Source: Nephrocerus scutellatus
Lineage: Eukaryota > Arthropoda > Insecta > Diptera > Pipunculidae
Reading direction: 5' to 3'
Assembly (NCBI GenBank): GCA_947095585.1
Contig: OX352761.1
Location: 93,499,833-93,563,832 of the forward strand
Length of the DNA: 64,000 nucleotides
Part shown: piece after piece, positions 20,998-32,784 of the stretch
Layout of the letters: each line of letters starts with the position of its first letter
Position numbering within the stretch: the first letter of the stretch is position 1
The notes under the pieces: generated by a model
Told to the model about the DNA's origin: nothing
What the model saw: only the letters and a program-made list of their open reading frames with translations
Databases searched by the model: none
Program-made: the position numbers and the translations under genes

Positions 20998-22907
20998 ACA
21001 TTTACTTGTTTACTTTTTTTAAAGGTTATTATTGTAAACTCAATATTTTGTAACAATTTCAAAAAGTTGTTAAATGTTTTGCAGTGTGTGAAAAAGTTTA
21101 AACAATAGGAGATTTTTCTGATTATCAGAAATGATTTGAAACTTTAAACCACTCTCCTGAGTATGAAAAACTGACTTAGGTTCTTCTGACTTGTGACCAC
21201 AGATATGTAAATGTAGGAGATAAAATAACAGAATTAATAATGACTGCATTAGAGGGAACTGTTTGGAATAAACAGCTACAAAAATAATCCTTCGCTTATC
21301 AAAAAAGAGATCTTAAATTAAATTTTATAAGACATTGTGTAATTCTATCCAAGATAACGTTTTATCTTTTTTCATACTACGAATCTCTAAGATAATAATC
21401 TAATCGCCAAGTCACACCGAAATGCTTGCAAAAAATGAGCTCTTGATCGTCGTGCTGAAATGCAAATTAGTTTTACTTTTCCATTTTATTTCTAAAATGT
21501 GTAAAACTTTTCATTTTAGAGCATTTGCATTTGAAAGTATTTTCACAATGGATGAAAAGTTTCATTTGTGCAAATCTTCTGTTATCCTGCACAGCACCAG
21601 TCCAATTCACCTGGTAGAATAATCAAAACATTATCATAGCATCTGTACTTACACATTAGTCTCACTCACGAGATGTGAGATTGCAAACTTCTAAAATAGT
21701 TCAAGGGTTCTCACAAACGCAATTTAATTTTCCAGCAAAGCCTCTATGCTTACCTACCTGCGGCTTACCAAGGACAATTTTTGTACAGTAGAAAATTGGT
21801 CTCTTCATTCCGGAGAGTCGAAAAATAAACCAAAACCGTCGGCCAACAAGCGCAAGCCCAAAAATAAAACATACATGCTCTGAAACCCACATTCGGCGAT
21901 CTTTACCAGTCACTACCACTCTGCCGCCCGGCCAACGAAGCTCAACAAGCTCATTTCGTAGAACATGCATGCGGTTACGGAATTTCGAAGCGAATTCGTT
22001 TAAATCTCTTTTTATTACAAAGCATAACGAGACTGAAAATATAATTTATTTTGTACTTTTCGCATGTAGTTTTGTTTTGTTGTCTTTTTCCCGCTTTTAT
22101 TTTGCAGCTTTTGCACTTTTATCCAATAACATTTTTTTAATAAAACATTTTATAAATGGTTCGCCTTTGTGCCACTCATTATCCAACTTCCATGTGGTGA
22201 TTTTTTATAAATATATTAAAATTCAACAATGCGCGGCATGGCGGAGGAAGATAAAGCAGAAGGCAAAACAGGGAAAAAGCTGAGCTGTCAGCCTGATGGG
22301 TTGAAATTTGAATGAGAATACAGAAATTCAAATAACCCTACTTAGCCAAAGGATTCTTTCCAAAACAAAAAAAAAATACCCGTAATATTCGCGTAAGTTA
22401 TTCCAATGCTGGTTTAGTTGAACAATTACGATGTCGACAAACGGTGTCCCTTTCTGTAGTTTTTGCATGCACCAGAAGAGAAAACTTATCAAAATAGCTT
22501 TTTATACGGACGAATTTGGATTTTTTGACCAGAGTCTGATAATTGATAACATTGTATTTTTTCCAAGGCTTATATTCATCGCATACCGTCCATAATGAAT
22601 CCATTATGTTTCATTACGGTAGACTGGTTTTAGTAATGGAGTTCACAAAGTGTACCCGTATTTTAAATTTTTCGTTTAGATTTTAGTTCTTAAAGTTTTG
22701 ACTGCGATTACTCATTCAGTCATTCAGACAGTGGAGAGAGTTGGTGGCCTGTAAGACCCTGGTTCGATTCGCGGTGTATTTATATAGCATATATGTACAG
22801 CATGACTAATAAAATTGGGATAAGTACAAGCTAAACTTAGCTCAAGAGAATTCAACAGATCTTATATTGTTTGTCAATCCTCAATGGGTAATAAAAAGCA
22901 ATCATAA
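20998..22907. other. Unassigned 1.9 kb
   Basis: No recognisable gene. A minus-strand open frame at 21970-21701 and plus-strand frames at 21422 and 21969 have no known domains. A B-box-like GGTTCGATTC occurs at about 22771 with no convincing A box. Confidence 0.35.
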
Positions 22908-23236
22908 AAAAAAACAACCCATAAAAATTAAAATTTTTCTTGTAAATTCTCTAATCGGGGATACACACACACACACACACTGCGTGCTCGTTTTCTGGCA
23001 AAATTATTCACCAAATGACGCAGCGGCAGCGAACAGCGCTGCTCACAAAGCACAGAGTTTAGACTTTGCCGTGATCTGATGCGATATAGCGATATTTAAT
23101 TGTATATTGGGGTCCCCAAGGGGCCGATCGCTCCAAATTTTTACAAAAAGTGTTTTCCATCGAAGACACACATGTGTACAAAATTTAAAGAAAATCGGGT
23201 AAATTTTGTAAAATATTTGTATGGGAGCAAGATTTG

Positions 23237-23268
<32 letters not shown>

Positions 23269-23308
23269 CGGGCAAGTGAAGTTAATATAGAGAATTTAAA
23301 AAATGTTT
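22908..23308 (-). repeat. Family E repeat, short copy
   Basis: End word TTGTAAATTCTCTAATCG at about 22939, a CA-dinucleotide run at 22966-22980, a remnant of the GC-rich module (GCGCTGCTCACAAAGCAC), then one unit. A (CAGC)n-type run follows at about 23237-23268, and the other end GTTAATATAGAGAATTTAAA lies at about 23282-23301. Confidence 0.8.
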
Positions 23309-23329
23309 GTTCTTGCTTCTTTTTTTTAG

Positions 23330-25660
23330 TAAACGAATTATTTTTTCGAAAGTATTTTATCCCCGCCGAGTCCTACAGGCGCTCTAACAGCATTTTCACC
23401 ACTGAACGAGTTCGCTGGGCAGTAAATTCCTTCGGACCAATCTCCAGGTGGAGACGGAATATACCCGATCCTTCTGTAGCATAAGCATAATAGAAACTAA
23501 TACTCTACTAAGATAGCTATAGCCTAGAATACGTTCCAAGGTGCTGGAGAAAAGTGCGAGTGATTTTCTTACCAAAAGCAGGGAAGAAATCCCCCGAGGA
23601 TACCAGGTCTTACAGGCCAATCAGCCTCACATTATTTATACCTAAAGCCATGAAGAAAATATTAGCTTACCACATAAGATTCAATATACTTAAACGAAAC
23701 CCTCTTAATCCCAGCCAACATGCGTATCAGACTGGAAAATCTACAGAAACAGCACTTTATGAGTTGACATCTGAAATCGAAGACACACTTCGAAGTAAAG
23801 AAATGTTCCTGTGCACCTTCATTGACATTCAAGGCACTTTTGACAACACTAGCTTCGAAGCAATTCAAACACAAGCTAGAACGGGGTGAATAGACTCCTT
23901 TATCATAGGATGGGTAATGAACATGTTAAAAGATAGGAAAATTCGAGCCTCGTTTGGTGACGAACTCATCACAGTAGCGGCAACCAGAGGCTGTCCACAA
24001 GACGGAGTCCTATCACCACTTCTATGGCTACTGGTGAAGGACCAACAAGTAGACAGGCTTAAGAATATTCTTATCACAAACATTAGCTATGCGGATGACC
24101 TAGTCCTAATGGTGCGTGGTAAATTAGAGAGGGGGACAGCAGAACGCATGAAATTCGCTCTAAAACTAGTAAACGAATGGTGTAGAGAGGTTCACCTAAG
24201 TGTTAACCCAGACAAAATAATGCACCGTCCTCACAAAAAGGAAGAAAATAACTCTTCCCACATTAAGATTCCAAAGCAAACTTTCCAAACAATGCCAGAA
24301 GTCAAATACCTGGGAGTCATGTTCGACCAAAAACTTACATTGAACTCTCATATGTCATACATTACCAACAAACTAATAAAGCTTACTTTACATGCCAACG
24401 CATGTTTAATAAAACGTGGGGAATAAACCCGCAAATGACTCTATCGTTATACCAGAGTATTATCAGACCGAGGCTGACATATGCAGCCCTGATATGGTGG
24501 CCAAAAACAGAGCAATCTACGACACGCTCAAAACTAAATAAAATTTAGAGACTAATCTGTCTAAGTGCAACCGATGCGATAAGGACTTGTCCAACGTCAG
24601 TTCTTTAAAAGCTCCTGGGACATCCACCACTTCACTTTATATCAAAAGCGAGGCTGGAAAGAGAGTCACAACACTTAATATAAAAAACCAAATTAAAGCA
24701 AATAAACCAGGACATACAACCATTACTAACAAAATCAACATAGATAGTGGTATTGTCCTTCGATCAGACTCAATGATAAAAACTTCGCAATAGGAATACC
24801 AGAACAAATCAAGTTAAAAACATCATAAAAAATCTTCCCCATCATGCATCTATCAGGAACACAGACGGATCTAAAACAGAAACAGGGACGGGTGCAGGAG
24901 TATTTGGTCTTCCAGGCAGAAACATCAGCCATTGAAGCCTGCACCATCGAATGCATTAAAAGAAGACTGAGAAGAACTGAGATCTACATGACCTTCGACA
25001 GCCAGGCCGCATTGCTAGCATTAAAAGGACCAGTTTCAACTCCAAAACAACGTGGAGCTGATACTGAAACGAACTGGCCAAAACCAACAAGATCACACTA
25101 ATGTGGTCTCCCGGCCATTCAGGCATCGAAGGGAACGAGGCAGCAGATCTCTGTGCAAGAGAAAGTGCAGAAGGAATTTTCACCGGCCCCGAACCAAGCT
25201 TTGCCTATTCTACAAGCCACCTCAAGACCAAAATAAATGAGTGGGTCAATTTCGCAATCAAAGCAGAATGGAAATCATCATTTGGGATGAGACAAACCAA
25301 AAAGCTTCTCAAATACAACATAAAAGACCTAAACAAGGCAGTTAATTTAAACCGCCATGCACTCATATCTCTTGTCTGGTACATGACAGGATACGGCCCA
25401 GAACACGTACTCTTCATATGTGACGCTCTTACCAGAAAAAGATTTCAATACCTCAAGGTTCACACAATTCTATGTCAAAACGTCAAACCGATCGACCTGG
25501 CTGATCTGGTGGCATTCATAAAGGAACTAAGCCACCACATATTGTGGTAAATATCTTGGATGCACAATAGATCTCAAGGTCGCACTGCCCAATGCTTCTC
25601 AGACCATCAACAATAACAATAATAACTTTAAGGGTTATTTAAAGTTTTTCGTGCGAATGT
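23330..25660 (+). pseudogene. LOA-type LINE with RT and RNase H, broken
   Basis: Segments in order: pre-RT (ERVRWAVNSFGPISRWR, 23407), RT fingers (IFLPKAGKKSPEDTRSYRPI, 23560; QHAYQTGKSTETALYEL), RT palm (RGCPQDGVLSPL, 23987; YADDLVLMVRGK, 24090), thumb with VKYLGVMFDQKL, then RNase H pieces (FDSQAALLAL near 25000; WSPGHSGIEGNEAADLCAR from 25104) and a C-terminal part to 25550. Stops and frameshifts at about 23887, 24426 and 24560 separate them. The 3' UTR ends in AACAATAACAATAATAAC near 25610. RT followed by RNase H fits the LOA/R1/I group. It lies just after an E end. Confidence 0.85.
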
Positions 25661-26194
25661 TTGTCAAATAAAAGAAATAAAAAATTAAATGGCAGATTCA
25701 CATTACCGCACCGTATCGTTACCGTATTACGATAACCTTAACATTTTACTATTATCTACCCGAACTGCTACCTGGTAATATTGTATGTAGTTACAAGCGG
25801 CGTATCGAAGAGCTTATGAAATAAATCGCGTTAAGTTCAGATTCGAATTCCTCTGCGCGGTGCTACACCGCCCTGAAAACACACATTATAAAAATATCGA
25901 TTAGAAATATTTTCGAAGTACGCACTGGTTGCGACTGCTGATGCTAACACTGGTTCCGGTAGTAGCACCGCACCGTCACCGCAGAGCAAATGAACTTTCA
26001 TTTACATAATTTGGAGCGAACGGATTCTTATCACACTTTGTGCACGTGCGCACGTGCAAAATTCTTAATTTGAATTTGGAATCCCTGTGTATTTGGTGCC
26101 TGGAGGTGGTCGTGCACAGTAGAGCGCGTATTGTAAAGACAGATAAATGAAGTATTTTTGTAAATTACAATATTTTTCTTTCTTTTAAAATTTT
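25661..26194. other. Unassigned interval with an E-box palindrome
   Basis: No coding frame. It contains the 18-bp palindrome described separately and a GGTGCTACACCGCC / GTAGCACCGCACCG near-inverted pair at about 25860 and 25960. Confidence 0.35.
26041..26058. repeat. 18-bp perfect palindrome with two CACGTG boxes
   Basis: TGCACGTGCGCACGTGCA equals its own reverse complement and holds two E-box cores (26043-26048 and 26051-26056). It could bind bHLH factors, but no gene start is seen next to it. Confidence 0.7.
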
Positions 26195-26950
26195 AAATTT
26201 TAAATATTAACTTTGCGTGCCCGTGGATTCATTTGTCTATCTGTCTGTTTGTCGTGGATTTTTTAACCCACTTCCCAATTTTATTGAAACTTTGCACACA
26301 TTTGTATTTGCTGAGACAACAATTTCTATTAAATTTGGTAGTGATCAGGCCCCGGGGTCGGGGGACTCAAACACAATTTTTTTTTTAAATTGAGATGTGG
26401 GCACAACCCACCTTTTATGAAAGGTGACGGAATCTTCAGTAAATGTATATTAATTTTTTTTTTGTTTTTTGTTTAAATTTCTTTTGCACTTAACAGAAGT
26501 GCTATACTTTTTGAGTTATTTTCAAAAACTCGAAAAACTGTCTAAGTAAACTATTACTTGCGGTTGTCAGACTTCCGTCAAAATCATCTGCCCCCTCACA
26601 ATTTATGTAAAAAGCTAATTATGTATTTTCATCCTGATATGTTCAGTTGTCTGGGCTGTAGAGTGGACACAGACAGTCATACAGACAGAGATTTTTTTAT
26701 TTTCGCTTTTGCTGAATCAGGAGATATGGTAATGGGTAAATCTGCAAAAATCCCGAGTTCGAAAATTTTCATGATTACTATACTTCCTTTTACTATGCAA
26801 AAGAAAATAAAATCATGTCATATAGCGGCATTAGATCACGCCGTACTATAATGACTGTTGCGCAATGTGTGCTGTTTGCGCTGTGTACAGCGCTGCTTAC
26901 GATTTGGGGGTTTGTTTTTATTTTTCAGCGTGGGAAGAAGAACATTATTT
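26195..26950 (+). repeat. Family E repeat split by an E2 copy
   Basis: Left-end words TATTAACTTTGCGTGCCCGT at 26204 and one unit run to about 26395. The GC-rich module (GTGTGCTGTTTGCGCTGTG) resumes at about 26866. The 26396-26815 interval between them is family E2, so E2 inserted into E. Confidence 0.65.
26396..26815 (+). repeat. Family E2 dispersed repeat, longest copy
   Basis: Begins GAGATGTGGGCACAACCCAC and ends in GAAAATTTTCATGATTACTA, then CTTCCTTTTACTA. The same words appear inverted at 29815-30215. The interior has TTGCACTTAACAG, CTGTAGAGTGGACACAG and ATGGTAATGGGTAAATCTGC. Non-coding and unclassified. Confidence 0.7.
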
Positions 26951-27235
26951 GTATTTTTAATTTGAACGAGCATACGATCTTCTTATCAGTAAACTAGTAA
27001 ACTAATTGCCCCGCTTACTCGCTCACTAATGCACGCACTTTCCCAGGAAAATAGCTGAGGATATCAGAAACTATACAATAAACAGCCACAGCAGCTGCAA
27101 TAACACCTATCAGGCAGCCAATAGAAATCTCTTATCGCACTGTACATACTCGTATAAGAATAAACATAGTATTGAATCGTATTAGCATTGAGAAATTACC
27201 AAAACTATTGCATATATTTAGGATTAGTAATATTA

Positions 27236-27515
27236 GGCGCCGTGGCTCAGTGGATAAGTGAATGACTTCTGAGCAGGAGGCTCGTGGTTCGAATTCCAAA
27301 AACACCAAAAGTATTTTTCAGGGTGTCCAGCCTCTCGCGAATGTCTGCCAAAACGTTCGAAAGTTATAACTTGTCATGGAAAGCTTCTCAATTCGCCGTT
27401 CGGATACGGCATTAAATTGTAGGTCACTTCCATTTGTGTGCAAAAAATATACATACATAACACAAATGGTCGCGAGACCGCAACGGTCTGTCGCGCCGAA
27501 TATAATTATTATTAC
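27236..27515 (+). mobile_element. tRNA-derived SINE
   Basis: Starts GGCGCCGTGGCTCAGTGG with the A box at 27243-27253. The B box GGTTCGAATTC (27289) has one change. The body matches 3092-3375 up to TCGCGCCGAATATAATTAT. A clear target duplication was not seen. Confidence 0.85.
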
Positions 27516-27576
27516 TAGTATATATAATAGTTCTACGTGGGAACTTGTATACTCGTATAGCGAAATTATACCAGTA

Positions 27577-27642
27577 TAATAAATTTATTTATTTATTTAT
27601 AAAATAAATAAATTTATTTATAAAATAAATAAAAAAAAAATT
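27577..27642. repeat. AT-rich TTTATTTA/TAAATAAA palindromic run
   Basis: Alternating TTTATTTA and AAATAAAT words followed by a short A-run. Simple sequence that can fold back on itself. Confidence 0.7.
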
Positions 27643-27999
27643 AAGAAAAAATTGTAATTTTGCTTTATTTCTGACTACGCAGTTTATTTTAGCACTCGAA
27701 AGTGCATTCTTTAATAAACATGACTTACTTTCTAAAACAATTGATAGAAACGATTCTGTTTTGAATATTCCTATACGTGATACCATTTAAGAATCTGCAT
27801 TAATGTCGCAAGTTTTTCTGATAGTCGATCAACTTTCTGTAGTAAGTTGTTTTTCCGCCAGAGCTACTTAAAATTCAATCAAAAAATTCTGGGAAACAAA
27901 AAGACATCACAAATATATTGTTTTAATTTAAATTTAAATTTAATTTAAAGTTTATAAAAATGACTTTATTGGAAAGGCACACTCTTCCAGATCGTATTA
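27643..27999. other. Unassigned interval
   Basis: AT-rich, with no gene or terminus recognised. Confidence 0.35.
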
Positions 28000-29262
28000 C
28001 AAAAAACAACACATAAAAATTAAAATTTTTCATCTAAATTCTCTAATCGCAGAAATTTATATGGGAGCCCCTCGATCCTGAGTCATTTTTTTTATTGTAG
28101 GAGAAAATCATCGAAAGAGACATTTGACATCAGATGTCAAATTTGAAAATGCTTCAGATCATTTTATTCTGAGCACTTAGAGCACGCTCATACTCTAAAC
28201 AAATAAGAAACACGAGCATTTGTCTTGAGAACTCTTTGACTGCTCTGAACTAATTTATGAAAAGGTCTATCTTTAAGTTGATATCGACAACAAGAAACGA
28301 CATCAATAAAAATACAATACAGTAAATAAGTAAGTTGAATTAAGCATAAAACATTTATGTCTCGTGTCATTTGCTGGGTTCATTTGTGGGTGAGCTAAGA
28401 TTTCTCTCTCGTGGTTTCAGTTTAACGTTGCGTTTGCGAACTGTGCTCGGAGTACGGTTTGATTTTATGTACCTTTGTTTTGTAACCGATAATGTTACTT
28501 TGCTACCCGTCGGAAATCGGGTACATCGGGCACTCACCTCGTTGACCTCGAAAACTCTGTCACTTTGAAAGCTAATTTATAGGTATGGTTTCGGATACGG
28601 TTTGTGCAATTGGAAAAAAACATTAGTAAACAAAATACATACATATTACTTAAAGATGAAATGGAATGTTCATAATCGATTCAACTTTTATACTATTACG
28701 CACATTCATGGTAACTTTGTTAAATGGCATTAATAATGATTGTGTAAGTCGGAGTAATGTATATGATGCTTGAGAAATGATGTGAAACAGAAATTTTATG
28801 TTTTCGTTTATTATTAGAAATAATGACATTATTAATAACCGTAGTGCTTCCATGAACAGGCAGAATAGATTTTACAATCAAAATCCACCTTCAAAACCAA
28901 GCAGCGCAGCCGACTGCGCGGCATACACCGCACACAGTCATTAAAGTACGACGGTGTCTGATGCCACTATGATATTTAAAAAAATGTATAAGGACCTTGC
29001 AGCCGAACCCGGGGCCCGATCACTACCAAATTTTAGAAAAAGTATTGTTTAGTGAGTACACACATGTATGTAAAATTTCTTTAATTGCTTTAATTTTTAA
29101 AGAAAGTGTTGTCACCGGAAATATACATGTGTGCCAAATTTCAATTAAATTGGGCTATGGGAAGTGGGTTAAAAATTTATCAGAATATCTGACCAGCCAG
29201 CCACCCAGCCAGCCACCCAGCCAGCCACGTGCACACGAAGTTAATATAGAGAATTTAAAAAT
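28000..29262 (-). repeat. Family E repeat, longest intact-looking copy (1.26 kb)
   Basis: End words CATCTAAATTCTCTAATCG at about 28029; module with TTTGACATCAGATGTCAAA (about 28124) and TTTTATTCTGAGCACTTAG. A long single-copy block to about 28885 is shared almost base for base with 61376-62310. Then come the GC-rich CAGCGCAGCCGACTGCG block, two units, a CAGCCAGCCACC run, and the end GTTAATATAGAGAATTTAAA at about 29241-29260. The 65-codon open frame at 28371-28568 starts with TTG and is not supported as a gene. Confidence 0.85.
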
Positions 29263-29469
29263 AAATATAAATTTAAGAACTGTTGGTTTTTTTTAAATTA
29301 ATTTTTTAGTGGCGGCGTATGTGATTTTAACCAAAAATACTAAATATGGAATAACTTTTGAACCATCAACAATTCGATAAAACTTCATTTGGCTGTTTTG
29401 GTTGGAAATGACCTCCGCTATCACCCTGCTTCGTCTGTGCCACGAATTCTGGGACACCCAGTAGAAGAA

Positions 29470-29712
29470 AAGAACCTTATAGAAATTGTTATAAAGTATA
29501 AATACCCCATACTTTATGGCAGTAAGTAAGTTATTGTTTGGATAAGTACCAGAGTAGTTGCAAATAGATACAGCTGTGAATATAAGTGAAGTAATCACCA
29601 GTGCAAATTTATGCTATTTGTGAATTAAAGTTGTAATTTGTGAATAAACGAACTTGTGTGTTTACTTGCAAAATCCATTACAAACTAACTCTAGAAAGTC
29701 TAAATTTCGTAA
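29470..29712 (+). repeat. LTR fragment of the gypsy-like element
   Basis: Matches the LTRs at 59536 and 62916: GAACCTTATAGAAATTG, GTAAGTAAGTTATTG, TAATCACCAGTGC, then GTTGTAATTTGTGAATAAA and AACTTGTGTG. A TATA-like TATAAAGTATAAATA lies at about 29490. No internal region is attached, so it is a solo or truncated LTR. Confidence 0.7.
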
Positions 29713-29814
29713 TAGCATTATTCTTTTACTTAAACTTATCAACATTTTACTATTAACGAGTTCCCATTAATAAGAATAAAACTTATTGCCTTTTTCTTTC
29801 TTTTACTAGTAGTA

Positions 29815-30215
29815 AAGTAAGTATAGTAATCATGAAAATTTTCGAACTCGGGATTTTTGCAGATTTACCCATTACCGTATCTCCTGAGTCAGAAAAAGCA
29901 AAAAAAAAAATCTCTGCCTGTGTGTCTGTGTGGCTGTGGCTCTGTATCCACTCTACAGCCCAGACGGCTGAATTGATTGAGACGAAAATTCATATTTAAG
30001 CTTTTTACATAAATTGGGAGGGCCCAGTTGATTTTGGCGGAAATCGGCCAAACGGAAGTGGTAGTCGTAGTATTAAACTACTATGAGAAAATGCAAAAAA
30101 AAAAAATAAAATAAAAAACAATAAATGGAAAAAAAAATTTAATATACTTTTACTGAAGATTCTGGACCCGTCCGTAAAAGAAAGTCGTGTTGTGCCCACA
30201 CCTCCATTTTTTATC
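29815..30215 (-). repeat. Family E2 dispersed repeat, inverted copy
   Basis: Reads as the reverse of 26396-26815: TAGTAATCATGAAAATTTTC at about 29825, GGGATTTTTGCAGATTTACC at 29851, CTCTACAGCCCAG, CTTTTTACATAAATTG, then TTGTGCCCACACCTCC at about 30190. Confidence 0.75.
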
Positions 30216-30649
30216 GAAAAATACCGACTTTTTGGTTGAAAAAATACAAATCGCCTAAATTTATACTGTGTTTTTTAGTGAATGCTAACAGAGACATAAA
30301 CCATAATAGCTAAATTGAAGTAGCAGAAAAATTAAAATGTATAGCTTGCAATTTTTTCAGTATTTCTCAAATTTTGGTTTATAATAAAACAATGGAGAAC
30401 TATTTTCGTTGACTATCGACATTAAGTTTTTTAGAGAGGATTTTCACATTTCATTTGATTCGTATATTTTCATGCCATTAGTTGTCCACTATTTTACTGA
30501 ATAAAGGAAGTACAAAATTCTAATTTCCGCGTTGGTAAATAGAAGATTGGATGACGGATCACGTAGCTATTTAAAGATATCACAACGAAGTTTAATACAG
30601 CAATTGACCAAATGTATAACTATTAAAGATTCCAAAATCAAAACTAACG
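30216..30649. other. Unassigned interval
   Basis: AT-rich, with no gene or terminus recognised. Confidence 0.35.
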
Positions 30650-31648
30650 ATGTCGACATCGCTAACGTTCGTAGATCTCATCATTATAGAGTCTCCGGAA
30701 TCGTTCACATACGGGGCCAACAATTCTCCGTAAGACTTTTCTCTCGAACGCGGCTAAGAGGTCAGAATGCTTTTTGCTAAGAACCCAAGTCTCGGATCCA
30801 TATGTAAGTACTGGTATGACCATTGTCTTATATATCAGCAGCTTGGATGTTATGGTTAAGTTCCTGGATTTGAAGAGTCCTGACAGACTATACTATGCTT
30901 TGTTGGCTTTAAGCAACCGTGCGCGTATTTCTGGTCCCATGCTGTTATCGGCTGATACAGTTGACCCGAGATAGTTAAAGGATTGCAATACTTCAAAGTC
31001 GCGCTCCACTATTTGAATTGAGGGACAAATGTTGGATCTTTTACTCGCAGACGTGGCCACCATGTACTTTGTTTTGCTCTTATTTATGTGAAGCCCCAGA
31101 TTTCGTGCCGCCTGCTCTATCTGGATGAAAGCTTCCTGTACCACTGTTCGGTTTCTACCAACGATGTCAATATCGTCTGCGTAAGCCAGTATCTGAATGG
31201 ACTTATAGAGGATTGTTCCTCTCGCCGTTACGTCAGAGTCGCGGATCACTTTCTCCAACGCCAAGTTGAAGAGGACGCAGGCCAGTCCATCCCCTTGTCG
31301 GAGCCCGTTATAGATGTTGAATGGGCTTGATAGTGATCCGGATATTTTTACTTGGCTTATAACATTGGTCATGGTCAACCTACATAGTCGTGTCAGTTTA
31401 TTTGGGATGCCGAATTCTCTCATGGCTTTATAAAGTTCTACTCTGGCTATGCTATCATAGGTGGCTTTAAAGTCTATAAAAATATGGTGTAGTGAGTTTT
31501 GAAACTCTAGACATTTTTCCATCACCTGCCTTAGGGTGTAAATCTGATCAGTTGTTGATTTGTCTGGGATGAAGCCACACTGGTATGGACCAATGATGAC
31601 TTTAGCGTATGGGGCTATCCTGTCTTGCTGGCATATCTTCTTCCTCCC
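30650..31648 (-). pseudogene. RTE-like LINE, reverse transcriptase segment
   Basis: An open frame from about 31646 down to 30896 covers fingers to thumb: CGFIPDKSTTDQIYTLRQ, motif A FIDFKATYDSI, GLRQGDGLACVLFNLALE, the catalytic box ILAYADDIDIVG, and SFNYLGSTVS. A single TAG at 30895-30893, where the sense codon was probably TAC (Tyr), interrupts the frame. The same frame then continues through YGSETWVLSKKHSDLLAAFE and ends at a TAG near 30660. The 5' half is missing because a LOA-type LINE abuts at 31649. Catalytic Asp residues are present. Confidence 0.85.
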
Positions 31649-31675
31649 ATGATGATGATGATGATGATGATGATG
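31649..31675. repeat. (ATG)9 / (CAT)9 microsatellite at a LINE-LINE junction
   Basis: Nine perfect triplets. On the minus strand this is the (ATC)n-type tail of the LOA-type LINE, joined directly to the RTE-like LINE. Confidence 0.85.
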
Positions 31676-31824
31676 GTATAGGGGTTAAATCAATGGCAGT
31701 GCAACCCTTGTGGATCTATTGCCCCCCCCCCCCCCCGACTAGCGCTGTAGGGACGGTGCCTGCCCAACCCTAGAACACTCCCTCCATACCAATGGCTTTT
31801 AGGAACCTAATGATATGGAGAGGT

Positions 31825-32616
31825 TCAACTGAATGACGACTCCCTCCTCTGGCGGATCGTTGCTCCACAGTCGTTGAGAAGATGCCACGGGGTCTCCTCC
31901 GCTTCTCCACATAGCCTGCAGCTGTCAGCCTCTTCTAATTTAATTTTGTTTAGGTGTCCCTTCAGCTTACAGTGCCCTGTTAGGAAACCCGTAATGATTT
32001 TAACATTACCCCTACTTAGTCCCATTATTGATCGGGACCTCTTTGGGTTAAAGCCACCCAACATTTCCTTCGCTTGCCGTAGACCTGGGAGTCCCTCCCA
32101 CCTTTCTGAAGCGGTTTCTTTACCTATATTGCGTATTTGTTCACGCATAATACGGTACCCAATTCTATAAAAGGGTTCCGGCCCTACTAGCGGAGTCTCT
32201 GCCCCTTTATTTGCGAGCTTGTCCGCTTGTTCGTTACCTTCTATGCCTATGTGTCCCGGCACCCAGTACAACTTTACTTTGTTGTCTTCACCAAGTTTGT
32301 TTAACTTTGTTTTGCACTCTTCCACCAGTCTAGGCGTGATGTGGAATGTATCTAAAGCTTTTAGCGCAGCTTGGCTGTCTGACATGGTAGCTATTTCCTG
32401 CCTCATGTATTTTCTATCCAGATTGAATTGAGCGCATCTTTCGATGGCGTGAACCTCTGCCTGGAAGATACTCGGATAATGGCCCATTGCTTCAGAGTAC
32501 TTGGTTCGTGGCCCTATTATCCCCGCACCTGTGCCACCCGACTTCTTTGATCCATCCGTATACCATTTTATAGTTCCTGTTCTGTTTCTGACCTGAAGTC
32601 CGTCTTTGTGCTTAGT
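31825..32616 (-). pseudogene. LINE ORF2 C-terminus: RNase H domain and Cys/His finger
   Basis: The frame runs from just after an in-frame TGA at 32619-32617 to 31825. RNase HI catalytic positions are visible: Asp in YTDGSKKSGGTG (near 32555), Glu in FQAEVHAIERC, Asp in SDSQAALKAL, and Asp in EGNEQADKLA, with WVPGHIGIEGNE between. A C-x2-C-x8-H-x4-C finger (CRLCGEAEETPWHLLNDC) ends the protein. The TGA lies where CGA is expected, a common CpG-type decay. Confidence 0.85.
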
Positions 32617-32784
32617 TTGACCTCATAGTTCTGCTACTGCTCCGTAGGTGATCATTGGTATAACTATCATAGTGTACATCCAGTGCATTATTTTGGGGCT
32701 TACTCCACATGATTTACCTGCCACCCTTCTGCACACCATGAGCGCTATTCTAGATTTTTTTATTACTGCCTGCTGATGTTTATT

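Noticed and set aside
22735..22790. Another SINE from the B-box-like GGTTCGATTC
   Set aside because: There is no proper A box at the right distance and no match to the SINE body.
28371..28568. 65-codon open frame repeated almost unchanged at 61771-61968
   Set aside because: It starts with TTG, lies inside the family E module, and four of the few differences between copies change amino acids, so there is no sign of coding constraint.
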